From Roseovarius confluentis (lineage in GTDB: Bacteria; Pseudomonadota; Alphaproteobacteria; Rhodobacterales; Rhodobacteraceae), in contig NZ_PPFE01000003.1 of NCBI RefSeq assembly GCF_002917925.1, positions 186,001-250,000 of the forward strand: 64,000 bases of DNA, given 5' to 3'. How positions within the stretch are numbered: the first letter of the stretch is position 1; each line of letters opens with the position of its first letter. Below are positions 14,874-22,324 of the stretch, piece after piece. Below the pieces are notes generated by a model. It was not told the origin of the DNA. It did no database searches and worked only from the letters and a program-made list of their open reading frames with translations. The position numbers were made by a program, and so were the translations under genes.

Positions 14874-16049
14874 ATGCAGACCACGAGCCAGACCGAGGCG
14901 GCCCCGGGCCGCGCCCGCGCGATCCTATCGCTGGACGGGGGCGGCGTGCGCGGCACCATATCCGTGGCGTTTCTCAAGCGCATCGAAGCGTTGCTGCGCG
15001 AGCGCGACGGCACGCCCGATGCCCGGCTGTGCGACTATTTCGATCTTGTCGGCGGCACCTCGACCGGCGCGATCATCGCCACGACGCTCAGCCTCGGCTA
15101 CGAAGTGCGCGACATCGAGATCTTCTATCACGAGCTCGCCCCGCGCGTTTTCCAGAAGTCGCGCTTCCGCCTGATCGGGCTGCAGGCGGTGTTCAACGAG
15201 CGCAATCTGAAACGCGAGATCGCCACGGTCTGCGGTGACCGCACGCTGGGCACCGAGGACCTGAAAACGCTGGTCGCCATCGTGATGAAACGCATGGATA
15301 CCGGCAGCGCGTGGATGTTGATGAACAACCCCGAAAGCGCGTTCTGGGAAACCCCCGCCGATGGCAGTTTCATCGGCAACAAGCATTATCGGCTGGGCGA
15401 TCTTGTCCGCGCCTCGACAGCAGCACCGCATTACTTCGCCCCCGAGGCGATCTCGATCATCGACGCGGAGCCGCCCGGGCTTTTCGTCGATGGCGGGGTG
15501 ACGCCGCACAACAATCCGGCGCTGGCGCTGATGCAGATGGCCTTCGTCAAGGGCTATGGCCTGAACTGGGCGCCGGGGACCGACAACCTTCTGATCGTGT
15601 CGGTGGGCACCGGCACGTTCCGCCCCACGCTCGATGCGGTGCGGGCTCGGCGTATGGCCGCGGCGGGGCTGGCGATCAAGGCGCTGGCCGGCATGATCTC
15701 GGACGCGGGCACGCACGTCATGACCCAGATGCAGATGCTCGGCTGCACTGACACACCATGGAAGATCAACTCGGAAATCGGCGACCTGCAGGACACGTCG
15801 CTGCTGCCCGAACCGCTGTTCACTTTCCAGCGTTACGACGCCCTGCTGGAGCATGACTGGCTTGAGCGCGAACTGGGCATCAAGCTTAGTGACCGGGCGC
15901 TTGAGACCGTGCGCAAGATGGAAGATCCAAGCGGAATTTCCCTGTGTCGCGAGATTGGTGAGGCTGCGGCTGAAAAGATGGTCAGTTCGGAGCATTTTCG
16001 TCTGCTCACAGGCAGGGCAAACGTCGAGACAAACACGGCGCGCACATAA
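14874..16049 (+). CDS. Patatin-like phospholipase
   Basis: A 391-residue patatin-domain protein with all catalytic elements: oxyanion-hole motif D-G-G-G-V-R-G at 21-27, nucleophile motif G-T-S-T-G at 61-65 (Ser63) and the dyad Asp in V-D-G-G at 205-208. This matches the CapV/CapE type of patatin effectors that hydrolyse membrane phospholipids in CBASS, though no cyclic-dinucleotide synthase is nearby. The start at 14874 follows a GAGGAG sequence by several bases; the open frame begins 39 bases earlier. A 78-bp gap separates it from the SLATT-like gene. It is likely a membrane-damaging effector of the island. Confidence 0.9.
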   Translation: MQTTSQTEAAPGRARAILSLDGGGVRGTISVAFLKRIEALLRERDGTPDARLCDYFDLVGGTSTGAIIATTLSLGYEVRDIEIFYHELAPRVFQKSRFRLIGLQAVFNERNLKREIATVCGDRTLGTEDLKTLVAIVMKRMDTGSAWMLMNNPESAFWETPADGSFIGNKHYRLGDLVRASTAAPHYFAPEAISIIDAEPPGLFVDGGVTPHNNPALALMQMAFVKGYGLNWAPGTDNLLIVSVGTGTFRPTLDAVRARRMAAAGLAIKALAGMISDAGTHVMTQMQMLGCTDTPWKINSEIGDLQDTSLLPEPLFTFQRYDALLEHDWLERELGIKLSDRALETVRKMEDPSGISLCREIGEAAAEKMVSSEHFRLLTGRANVETNTART

Positions 16050-16092
16050 AGCGATTGGAAGTCAAAGTCTGCCCAAAGGTGTCTCTTCATAA

Positions 16093-16426
16093 GGGACTTT
16101 TGCATTCATCCGGAGAGTGTAAGTAAAAGATCCGGTGTCACCAGAAGTTATGCCGCGGCGTTGAAGAGGCCGTCGATGAAGGCAATTTCGCTCATGACGC
16201 CTGGTTGCTTGTGATGGGCCCTTTGCATTGACCGTGATACCTCGCTCCGCAAGCATATCCCATATGTCCCGGTACGAAAACGGGTAGCGGCAGTACCAGC
16301 GCACCGCCCGCAGGACGACCTCGCGCAGAAACCTGTGCCGCTCGAACGGGTTACGCCGGATCATCGCTCCCTCCTTAGCTAGGGTAGAGAGTTCTCTGAT
16401 GTCCCAACGGTTGATGCAACGGCCCC
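16093..16426 (-). mobile_element. Internally deleted IS6-family element (copy A)
   Basis: A 334-bp relic with both ends recognisable. The left end G-G-G-A-C-T-T-T-T-G-C-A (16093-16104) and the inverted right end (16415-16426) match at 9 of 12 positions and resemble the terminal repeats of IS6/IS26-type elements (GGCACTGTTGCA). IS6 elements are usually near 0.8 kb, so more than half is gone. A matching left end in the same orientation lies at 32473, bracketing the catabolic island. Target-site duplication was not identified. Confidence 0.75.
16148..16364 (-). pseudogene. IS6-family transposase remnant (copy A)
   Basis: Starting with ATG at 16364 after an AAGGAGGG ribosome binding site, the frame reads the typical IS6 N-terminus: N-P-F-E-R-H-R-F, then A-V-R-W-Y-C-R-Y-P and S-Y-R-D-I-W-D-M-L-A-E-R-G-I. 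It then loses homology after about 42 residues. In another frame the C-terminal end of the transposase, F-I-D-G-L-F-N-A-A-A and stop, is found at 16148-16180. The whole DDE core is deleted, so the gene is inactive. Confidence 0.8.
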
Positions 16427-16642
16427 GCCTCATACGAAGCGAACGTGAATAAATCACGGCCTTGATTGCCCAATGTTTGAAAATCGCTAAGCGTGCCGGG
16501 AATTTCGGCAATACTGCCGAAGAATTAACACGTTGGCTTTGCCATTAAAGTACTTTTATATCATATGTTTATGAGGTGAAAATCTAACGCTGCCCAGCCA
16601 CTCTAGCTCTCCCGCTAAAGGGTGCCTCTATACTTGTCGAAT

Positions 16643-17431
16643 TCATGCGGTTCTGATTGCAAAGCCCAAATCCAGAACGCCTTCACCCATGGGCAAATAG
16701 AAATCCTGGTAATATATCGCCTCGCCAATCAGTGGGAATGACAGCACGTTCAGCACCGGAGAGATACCTCCGGCTGGAATGCCACAGCTCTGTGCTACGT
16801 GATCCGGAGTCGGCACAAAACTGAGTCGTTGGCGGACCTTTTGGGTCGGCGATTTGTATTTCGCCGCTATCAGTTTTTTGAAGTTGAGCCCATTCAACTT
16901 GTCCTGCGGCAATTCGAGAAACTCGGGGAATCTAGAAGTCAACGCGTAGAATTCCGAATAAACATTGATCCCGCCGCTTAGAGCGAAAATGCGGTCTATT
17001 TTTGTCACGCTACCGCCGGTCTCGCCTAGCTCTTCATTCCAAGGCCCCTGCTCGAAAATTTCTTTGCGCGATACGATCCGAGTGTGCAGTTCAAGATATT
17101 TGTCCGGGCTGTCCTGAGAGGCGACGTAGCGTATGTGCCATGGATCTGAGAGTCGACCATCGAGATCGACGACGACCGAACCGCTACCTCGACGGCGGTC
17201 GATAAGACCGTCGCTTGATAAACCGCGCAAAGCTCGCTGCACGGTGCCGAGACTGCACGGGGTATAACGCGCCAGTTCGGCCTCGGTAGGTAACCTCATG
17301 CCGGTCAGCCAAAAGCCTTCTGCAATGGCCAGAGTAAAGGCTTGTTTCAACCGCTCATGCTTGGGCTGATTGCTGTCATCGTTCCAGTATCGGTCAATGA
17401 AGTCTTCAGTATCATTTGGTTTCGATCGCAA
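16643..17431 (-). CDS. GntR family regulator (UTRA/HutC type), module 1
   Basis: A 262-residue regulator. Residues ~20-95 form the GntR winged helix, with L-P-T-E-A-E-L-A-R-Y and S-L-G-T-V-Q-R-A-L-R-G-L in the recognition helix and a wing with R-R-G-S-G-S. The C-terminal ~160 residues follow the UTRA ligand-binding fold (a chorismate-lyase-like fold that binds small effectors). It is divergent from TRAP module 1 across 145 bp and is its probable regulator. It is clearly related to the second GntR at 24738, sharing the S-L-G-T-x-Q-x-A-L-R-x-L and S-R-F-P-x-x-L patterns, so the two modules may have arisen by duplication. Confidence 0.88.
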   Translation of the reverse strand: MRSKPNDTEDFIDRYWNDDSNQPKHERLKQAFTLAIAEGFWLTGMRLPTEAELARYTPCSLGTVQRALRGLSSDGLIDRRRGSGSVVVDLDGRLSDPWHIRYVASQDSPDKYLELHTRIVSRKEIFEQGPWNEELGETGGSVTKIDRIFALSGGINVYSEFYALTSRFPEFLELPQDKLNGLNFKKLIAAKYKSPTQKVRQRLSFVPTPDHVAQSCGIPAGGISPVLNVLSFPLIGEAIYYQDFYLPMGEGVLDLGFAIRTA

Positions 17432-17576
17432 AAATGTCCCTTTCTTCAGTGGGTTGGATGAATCTCATCAAATTATGACAGAGAAACATTGACCAGGCAA
17501 GATTACTATGATGTTTTTACTATATAGCGCTTTCCTGAAAACTGGATGGCTGCATTAATTTCTGGGAGGAGAAATC

Positions 17577-18578
17577 ATGCTTAATAACTGGATCACTGCA
17601 GCGGCTACAGCTGCCGCAATTGCGGCGTGCGGCAGTGCCGTGTCGGCGTCGGAACGACTTTCCCTGTCCACCTGGGGCAGTCCGAAGCACTATCAGGTCG
17701 AACAATTCGTTCCCAAGTTCGAGGAACTGCTTGACGAAAAATCCGGCGGTGAATTTCGTCTTAAGACATTCGAGGCCGGCGAGATGCTGAAACAGCAATT
17801 TGTGGCCACGGCAATTCCGCAGGGGACAATGGATATCTCCCTGACCACTCTCGACAACTGGTCGGGCCGGATCTCGGACGTGGGCATCCTGACGACACCG
17901 CTGTGGGATCACTCGATGGAGTGGACGTTGGAGAACCTGAAGCCGGGCATGCCGGTCTTCGAGTACTTCAACGATCAACTGAAGGACGAGGGTGCTGTTC
18001 TTCTGGCTATGTTCGATATCGGCGCGCCGGTGGTCAGCACCAATTTCGCCATCGATGGGCCGGAAGCTCTAGAGGGTCGCTCGATCCGGGCCTATTCGAA
18101 GGGGTCTGCGGAACTTCTGCAATCCCTGGGTGCCGTGCCGACGATCTTGGGGGTAGGCGAGATTTATTCAGCTTTGCAGCGCGGTACGGTCGAGGGTGCA
18201 ATGGGCGGCCTTGGCGGTGCCGTTGGACTGAAGCACTACGAGGTGACGTCGAACATGTTTGTACCGAATGGCGTCATGGGCACCCTGATCCACGCCTACG
18301 TCATGAACCGCGATAAGTTTGAGTCCATGTCGCCCGAGAACCAGGAAATCGTGATGGAAGCGGCGACTGAGGCGCGCGACCACATGCAGCAATACGCGAT
18401 CGACGCGCTGGCGGATCTGCTGGACGAGGTGCGTGAGAACGGCAACGAAGTCACGGTCGTCGAGCCGGATAGCGAGATGTGGAACGCTTTCGCGGCACAG
18501 CTTGAATCACTGACGGACAAGGCGAAAGAGACCTATTCTCCCGAAGTGCAGGCAGTCGTTTCCGGCGCGGCAAACTGA
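17577..18578 (+). CDS. TRAP transporter substrate-binding protein (DctP family), module 1
   Basis: A 333-residue periplasmic binding protein with a signal peptide cleaved near residue 24 (S-A-V-S-A-S). The DctP pattern is present: V-P-K-F-E-E-L-L near 47, the G-T-M-D-I-S-L segment near 82, and R-S-I-R-A-Y followed by G-E-I-Y-S-A-L-Q-R-G-T-V-E-G-A near 200, where the conserved Arg normally binds a substrate carboxylate. A strong GGGAGGAG ribosome binding site precedes the ATG. It is the first gene of a dctPQM-AcnX operon. The ligand is unknown, most probably an organic acid. Confidence 0.92.
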   Translation: MLNNWITAAATAAAIAACGSAVSASERLSLSTWGSPKHYQVEQFVPKFEELLDEKSGGEFRLKTFEAGEMLKQQFVATAIPQGTMDISLTTLDNWSGRISDVGILTTPLWDHSMEWTLENLKPGMPVFEYFNDQLKDEGAVLLAMFDIGAPVVSTNFAIDGPEALEGRSIRAYSKGSAELLQSLGAVPTILGVGEIYSALQRGTVEGAMGGLGGAVGLKHYEVTSNMFVPNGVMGTLIHAYVMNRDKFESMSPENQEIVMEAATEARDHMQQYAIDALADLLDEVRENGNEVTVVEPDSEMWNAFAAQLESLTDKAKETYSPEVQAVVSGAAN

Positions 18579-18586
18579 ATACGCAA

Positions 18587-18609
18587 GGCGGGCTGCAGGG
18601 CGGCCCGCC
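18587..18609 (+). promoter_or_regulatory. Intercistronic hairpin between dctP and dctQ
   Basis: A GC-rich stem (GGCGGGC at 18587-18593 pairing with GCCCGCC at 18603-18609, 9-base loop) lies directly after the binding-protein stop codon. Such hairpins after the binding-protein gene usually protect the upstream mRNA or partly terminate, giving more binding protein than permease. A T-rich stretch follows about 30 bases later, so it is a partial terminator at most. Confidence 0.6.
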
Positions 18610-18662
18610 AACCCATCACCCAAGAATTTTACCCTTTTTGCGACCTTGCGGAGGTAAGGCCC

Positions 18663-19151
18663 ATGATAAGACTCGCCCAGATGATCGGCTTAGGCATGAC
18701 CTATGTCTCGCTGGCCCTGATGATATTGCTCAGCGTTCCAATTGCCTATGAAGCAATCGCGCGCGCCTTTGGCGCTCCAACGATTTGGGTCTTCGAAACC
18801 ACGCTCTACGCATTCATTTTCCTTGGTTTCATGGGAAATGCGTTGGCAGTGAAGTCCGGTGCGCATTTTCGCGTCACTCTGCTTAAAGACGCAATGCCGC
18901 ATCGTGCATGGCTCTTTAATCTGATCGCGGATCTTTCGACTTTGGCCTTTGCGCTGCTGATTATCGCCGCTGGAGCCTACTTCGTCGCCGACCTAGTCAA
19001 AAACGAAGTCGTCTCGGCCTCGCTTTTGGAGGTTCCGCTGTGGATTCCCGCGCTTGCGATCCCGCTCGGAGGCTTCGGTCTCTTCCTGCAAACTTTGGTG
19101 AAGGTCATGCAAGGCGACGGCGATCTCGACCTGCATCTGTCGGGGGACTGA
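18663..19151 (+). CDS. TRAP transporter small permease (DctQ family), module 1
   Basis: A 162-residue membrane protein with four hydrophobic segments (about 5-28, 46-66, 83-108 and 123-145), the DctQ topology. A typical element is F-L-G-F-M-G-N-A-L-A-V-K-S-G-A-H-F-R-V after the second segment, where DctQ proteins carry a basic, histidine-containing motif. It precedes dctM by 3 bp. It forms the membrane complex with DctM and accepts ligand from DctP. Confidence 0.9.
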   Translation: MIRLAQMIGLGMTYVSLALMILLSVPIAYEAIARAFGAPTIWVFETTLYAFIFLGFMGNALAVKSGAHFRVTLLKDAMPHRAWLFNLIADLSTLAFALLIIAAGAYFVADLVKNEVVSASLLEVPLWIPALAIPLGGFGLFLQTLVKVMQGDGDLDLHLSGD

Positions 19152-19154
19152 ACA

Positions 19155-20450
19155 ATGCTTCAAGACTTCTTTTACGATTATGCCGGCTATATAGCGATCT
19201 TCCTGCTGTTCTCTTGCATGCTGCTGACCATCCCGGTCTTTGTGTCTATGGGGTTGGCGGCATTTGGCGCAGCCTTGCTGATTGAAGACCCGTTCCTGGC
19301 TTTCAAAACGCTGATCAACACGGCGTGGCAGGGGGCGTCGATCTTCGAACTCATTGCTCTGCCGCTGTTCATCTTTACCGGGACGATCATGCAGAGAACT
19401 GACGCAGGGCGCGACTTGTTCGAGGTGACGAAGGCCTGGGCCGGGTCGATCCCGAACTCGCTGGGCGTGGCGACGATCATCGCCTGCGGTATCTTCGCTG
19501 CAATCTCCGGCTCTTCCGTGGCAACTGCAGCCACCGTCGGACTGGTCGCCATACCGCTCTTGATCGAGGAGAAATATGGTGAGGCCCGCGCCGGCGGTTT
19601 CGTTGCCGGAGGCGGCACATTGGGCATCATTATCCCGCCGTCGATCCCGCTGATCCTTTACGGTGTTATCACCGAGACCTCGATCGGTCAGCTGTTCATC
19701 GGCGGCGTGATCCCCGGCATGATCATGATGACGCTGTTCATGGCCTACGTGTTCCTGTCGCGTCCCTCGGTTCGCATTGTGCACGACATTCCGTTCGAGG
19801 AACGAGTGAAGACGACCTTCAGTTCGCTGGGCGTGGTCATTCTGCCCGTGGTCATCATCGTGGCGATCTACACCGGCCTCTTCACCCCGACCGAGGTGGG
19901 CGCACTTAGCGTGATCTACGTGACCGTTCTGGGACTATTTCAGGGACGTCTGAACCTGAGAAAGCTCAAGGACGCGGCCTTGGCAGCTACCGCGACGACC
20001 TCGATGTTGTTCATGCTGATCGTCTTCGGCCAATACTTTGCGCACTTTCTGACGTTCGAACAGGTACCGCAATCGATAGCGTCGGCCATCATCGACAATG
20101 CAAGTGGTGTATGGGCGATTACTCTGATCATCCTGGCCTACATCGTTCTGGGCATGTTTCTAGAGAGCGCGGCGATGCTGCTTATCTCCATCCCGATCTT
20201 TTTTCCGGTCGCGATGGAGCTGGGCATGGACCCGGTAGCTTTCGGTATCTTTGCTGCCATTGCGATGGAGATCGCGCAGATATCGCCACCGATCGGCGTC
20301 AATCTTTTCACGATCCACGGCATTTCGAAGATCAACCTGTGGAAGCTGGCACGCGGTGCATTTCCGTTTCTCCTGATCCAGGTCGCGATGCTCTACCTCG
20401 TCTATTTTTTCCCGGAGGTTGTCACCTGGTTGCCGGGGCAGATGAAATAA
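19155..20450 (+). CDS. TRAP transporter large permease (DctM family), module 1
   Basis: A 431-residue polytopic protein with ~11-12 hydrophobic segments. Signature stretches include A-A-I-S-G-S-S-V-A-T-A-A-T-V-G (~114-128) and G-G-G-T-L-G-I-I-I-P-P-S-I-P-L-I-L-Y-G (~151-169), which is the substrate- and sodium-binding hairpin region of DctM. A matching second half with Q-I-S-P-P-I-G-V-N-L-F follows near 375-385. It catalyses sodium-driven import. It lies between dctQ (3 bp) and the aconitase-X large-subunit gene (25 bp), so the imported substrate is probably handled by that enzyme. Confidence 0.93.
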   Translation: MLQDFFYDYAGYIAIFLLFSCMLLTIPVFVSMGLAAFGAALLIEDPFLAFKTLINTAWQGASIFELIALPLFIFTGTIMQRTDAGRDLFEVTKAWAGSIPNSLGVATIIACGIFAAISGSSVATAATVGLVAIPLLIEEKYGEARAGGFVAGGGTLGIIIPPSIPLILYGVITETSIGQLFIGGVIPGMIMMTLFMAYVFLSRPSVRIVHDIPFEERVKTTFSSLGVVILPVVIIVAIYTGLFTPTEVGALSVIYVTVLGLFQGRLNLRKLKDAALAATATTSMLFMLIVFGQYFAHFLTFEQVPQSIASAIIDNASGVWAITLIILAYIVLGMFLESAAMLLISIPIFFPVAMELGMDPVAFGIFAAIAMEIAQISPPIGVNLFTIHGISKINLWKLARGAFPFLLIQVAMLYLVYFFPEVVTWLPGQMK

Positions 20451-20475
20451 CAAACAGAACTAAAGGAGTGCAGTG

Positions 20476-21702
20476 ATGCGCCTAACAGACGAAGAACAGG
20501 CCATGTTGGCCGGGGAGATGGGAAAGGCCCAGCAGTGGGCTATTGACCATCAGATCAAGGTAGGCGGGATGTTCGATGCCAAAGATCTGGTTCCCGTCAG
20601 CCAAGCCCATATGATGGGCGACCCCGAAGCGGTCGGTGAGGCCGGGGCGGATTTCCTCGAGGGGCTGGCCCGAGACGGTGCCAAAGCGAAAATTCCGACG
20701 ATCACGGATCCGCGCGGCGTCGACCTGAGCTATTACGAGCCAATGGGTCAGACCGAAGAGATGGCCAGCCTTGAGCGCCGGATCATCGGTGCGCTGGAAA
20801 AGATGGGCGTGATGATGACCAACACGTGCATCAACTACCAGACGATCATGCCGCCGATCCGTGGCGATCACGTCGCCTTTGGCGATACTGGAGTGGTGAT
20901 CTATGCCAATTCTGCCTGCGGAGCCCGGTCAAACTTCGAGGGCGGTCCTTCGGCGCTGGCCGCCGGCCTTACGGGTCGCACACCGCGCTACGGTCTACAC
21001 CTCGATGAAAAGCGCCAAGCGACGCGCCGTCTGCGCGTCAGCGAACAGCCAAAGGGGCTGACCGATTGGGGTATCCTTGGCGCGGTCGCAGGCAAAACCG
21101 TCGGTTCCTACTGGGAAGTGCCGGTGATCGAGGGATTGGAAGTCGTGCCGACCTCGGACGAGATGAAGCACCTTGGCGCGGCGATGGCCAGCTATGGTTC
21201 AACTCCACTATTCCACTTGGCTGGGATAACGCCGGAGGCACCGACCCTTGAAGCGGTCGGCGGAGAAAAACTTACAACCGAGGTTCTGGACGCCGATGCC
21301 ATGAACGCGATGCGCTCGCGCTTTGGAGGCAAGGGTGACAAGCTGGACGTGGTGGTATTCGCGGCACCGCAGCTGTCGCTCGTCGAGATGGAGCAGGTGG
21401 CCTCGCTTTGCAACGGCAAGAAGATGAAGGTTCCGCTGTTCGCTTGCGCCGCTCCGCAGGTCTATCCTGACGCACAGCGCATGGGCTTCGTGGAAAAGAT
21501 TGAGAACGCGGGCGGCAAGGTTCTTGTCGGCACATGTTTCTACAACGGTTTCGCGCGCGAAGTGGGCGAGGCCAATGGCTGGAAGCGGCTGTTGAGTAAC
21601 TCGGCCAAGATCGTGAACATTCTGGGCGGCTACGGCTACGAGCCGGCGCTCGCAAGCATGGAAGATTGCGTATCTTCCGCAATCGCAGGGGAGATCGTCT
21701 AA
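20476..21702 (+). CDS. Aconitase X, catalytic (large) subunit
   Basis: A 408-residue member of the AcnX catalytic family (DUF521). The N-terminus L-T-D-E-E-Q-A-M-L-A-G-E-M-G is characteristic. Conserved cysteines that can hold the iron-sulfur cluster are seen at 118 (N-T-C-I-N-Y) and 148 (S-A-C-G-A-R-S-N-F-E-G-G-P), with further Cys in F-A-C-A-A-P and G-T-C-F-Y. AcnX enzymes are hydro-lyases: the split bacterial form includes cis-3-hydroxy-L-proline dehydratases, and archaeal forms dehydrate phosphomevalonate. The ATG at 20476 has an AAGGAG site 7 bases upstream; a GTG lies one codon before. It is cotranscribed with TRAP module 1 and with the swivel subunit, whose start overlaps its stop. No pyrroline-2-carboxylate reductase is nearby, so the hydroxyproline role is only one option. 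Confidence 0.88.
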   Translation: MRLTDEEQAMLAGEMGKAQQWAIDHQIKVGGMFDAKDLVPVSQAHMMGDPEAVGEAGADFLEGLARDGAKAKIPTITDPRGVDLSYYEPMGQTEEMASLERRIIGALEKMGVMMTNTCINYQTIMPPIRGDHVAFGDTGVVIYANSACGARSNFEGGPSALAAGLTGRTPRYGLHLDEKRQATRRLRVSEQPKGLTDWGILGAVAGKTVGSYWEVPVIEGLEVVPTSDEMKHLGAAMASYGSTPLFHLAGITPEAPTLEAVGGEKLTTEVLDADAMNAMRSRFGGKGDKLDVVVFAAPQLSLVEMEQVASLCNGKKMKVPLFACAAPQVYPDAQRMGFVEKIENAGGKVLVGTCFYNGFAREVGEANGWKRLLSNSAKIVNILGGYGYEPALASMEDCVSSAIAGEIV

Positions 21703-22115
21703 TGATCGTGCTGAATTGCCATAAGGGTATCGGAGAGAGCGTGCAGGGCGAGGCGCTTGTTGCAAAGGATAATTTCTCGGCGCGCTATGATCTGGATAGG
21801 ATCAAGGGTGTTTTCTCGCGGCCGGACCACGCGCTTGCCGGGCAGAGCTATGACGGCAAAATCCTTGTCATGAACACGTCGAAGGGCGGCGTCGCCTCGG
21901 CCTGGATGCTGCACGAGATGAAGGCCCGAGGGGTCACGCCCAAGGCGATCCTGTTCAACACCGCCAACACGATCCTCGCTCAGGGCGCGGCGCTGGCCGG
22001 GTTGACCATGTGTGACCGGTTCGAGAGAGGCGACGTCACGGATTTGATTCAGAACGGTGATGTGCTGGAAATTGATCCCGAGGCCGGAACGGTGACGATT
22101 ACCAACAGGGATTGA
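21702..22115 (+). CDS. Aconitase X, swivel (small) subunit
   Basis: A 137-residue DUF126-type swivel domain. The hallmark is a strand and turn with I-L-V-M-N-T-S-K-G-G-V-A-S-A-W (~52-66), whose Ser residues are conserved in AcnX and bind substrate. The segment I-L-F-N-T-A-N-T-I-L-A-Q-G near 80 is also typical. The start codon shares one base with the stop of the large-subunit gene (TAATG), a sign of translational coupling and 1:1 assembly. In fused AcnX proteins this domain is joined to the catalytic part; here the enzyme is split. Confidence 0.88.
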   Translation: MIVLNCHKGIGESVQGEALVAKDNFSARYDLDRIKGVFSRPDHALAGQSYDGKILVMNTSKGGVASAWMLHEMKARGVTPKAILFNTANTILAQGAALAGLTMCDRFERGDVTDLIQNGDVLEIDPEAGTVTITNRD

Positions 22116-22324
22116 ATTCTCCCGACACCCGTGGCTGGGGAATCCGAAGTGACATCACGTTACGTTTCGGTCCTCGCCACGGGATTGTTTCTGGCCGGCG
22201 AATAGCATCCGTCGCGGTGAGATGGGGCGGATATGCCTCGGTTGTATTCCGAGTCGTTCAGACATCTCGAAACGCCACGCTCGAACCGTGGCCGACAGAC
22301 CTTTGAGGTCCGACGATTGACCCT
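22116..22324. other. Intergenic region before the SulP gene
   Basis: No gene is supported here. A 64-codon open frame at 22112-22306 lacks a ribosome binding site and resembles no family. The 209-bp gap suggests that the SulP gene has its own promoter or a long leader rather than tight coupling with the AcnX genes. No terminator-like stem with a T-run was recognised. Confidence 0.4.

Noticed and set aside
12611-16049. A complete CBASS operon
   Set aside because: No CD-NTase or SMODS-type synthase and no CD-NTase-associated ancillary genes were found; only sensor- and effector-like proteins are present.
17432-17576. A specific GntR operator and sigma-70 promoter
   Set aside because: TTGACC and TATATA-like boxes are present but not at proper spacing, and no convincing palindrome was found.
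22112-22306. A 64-codon gene between AcnX and SulP
   Set aside because: No ribosome binding site, no recognisable family, and overlap with the end of the swivel-subunit gene.
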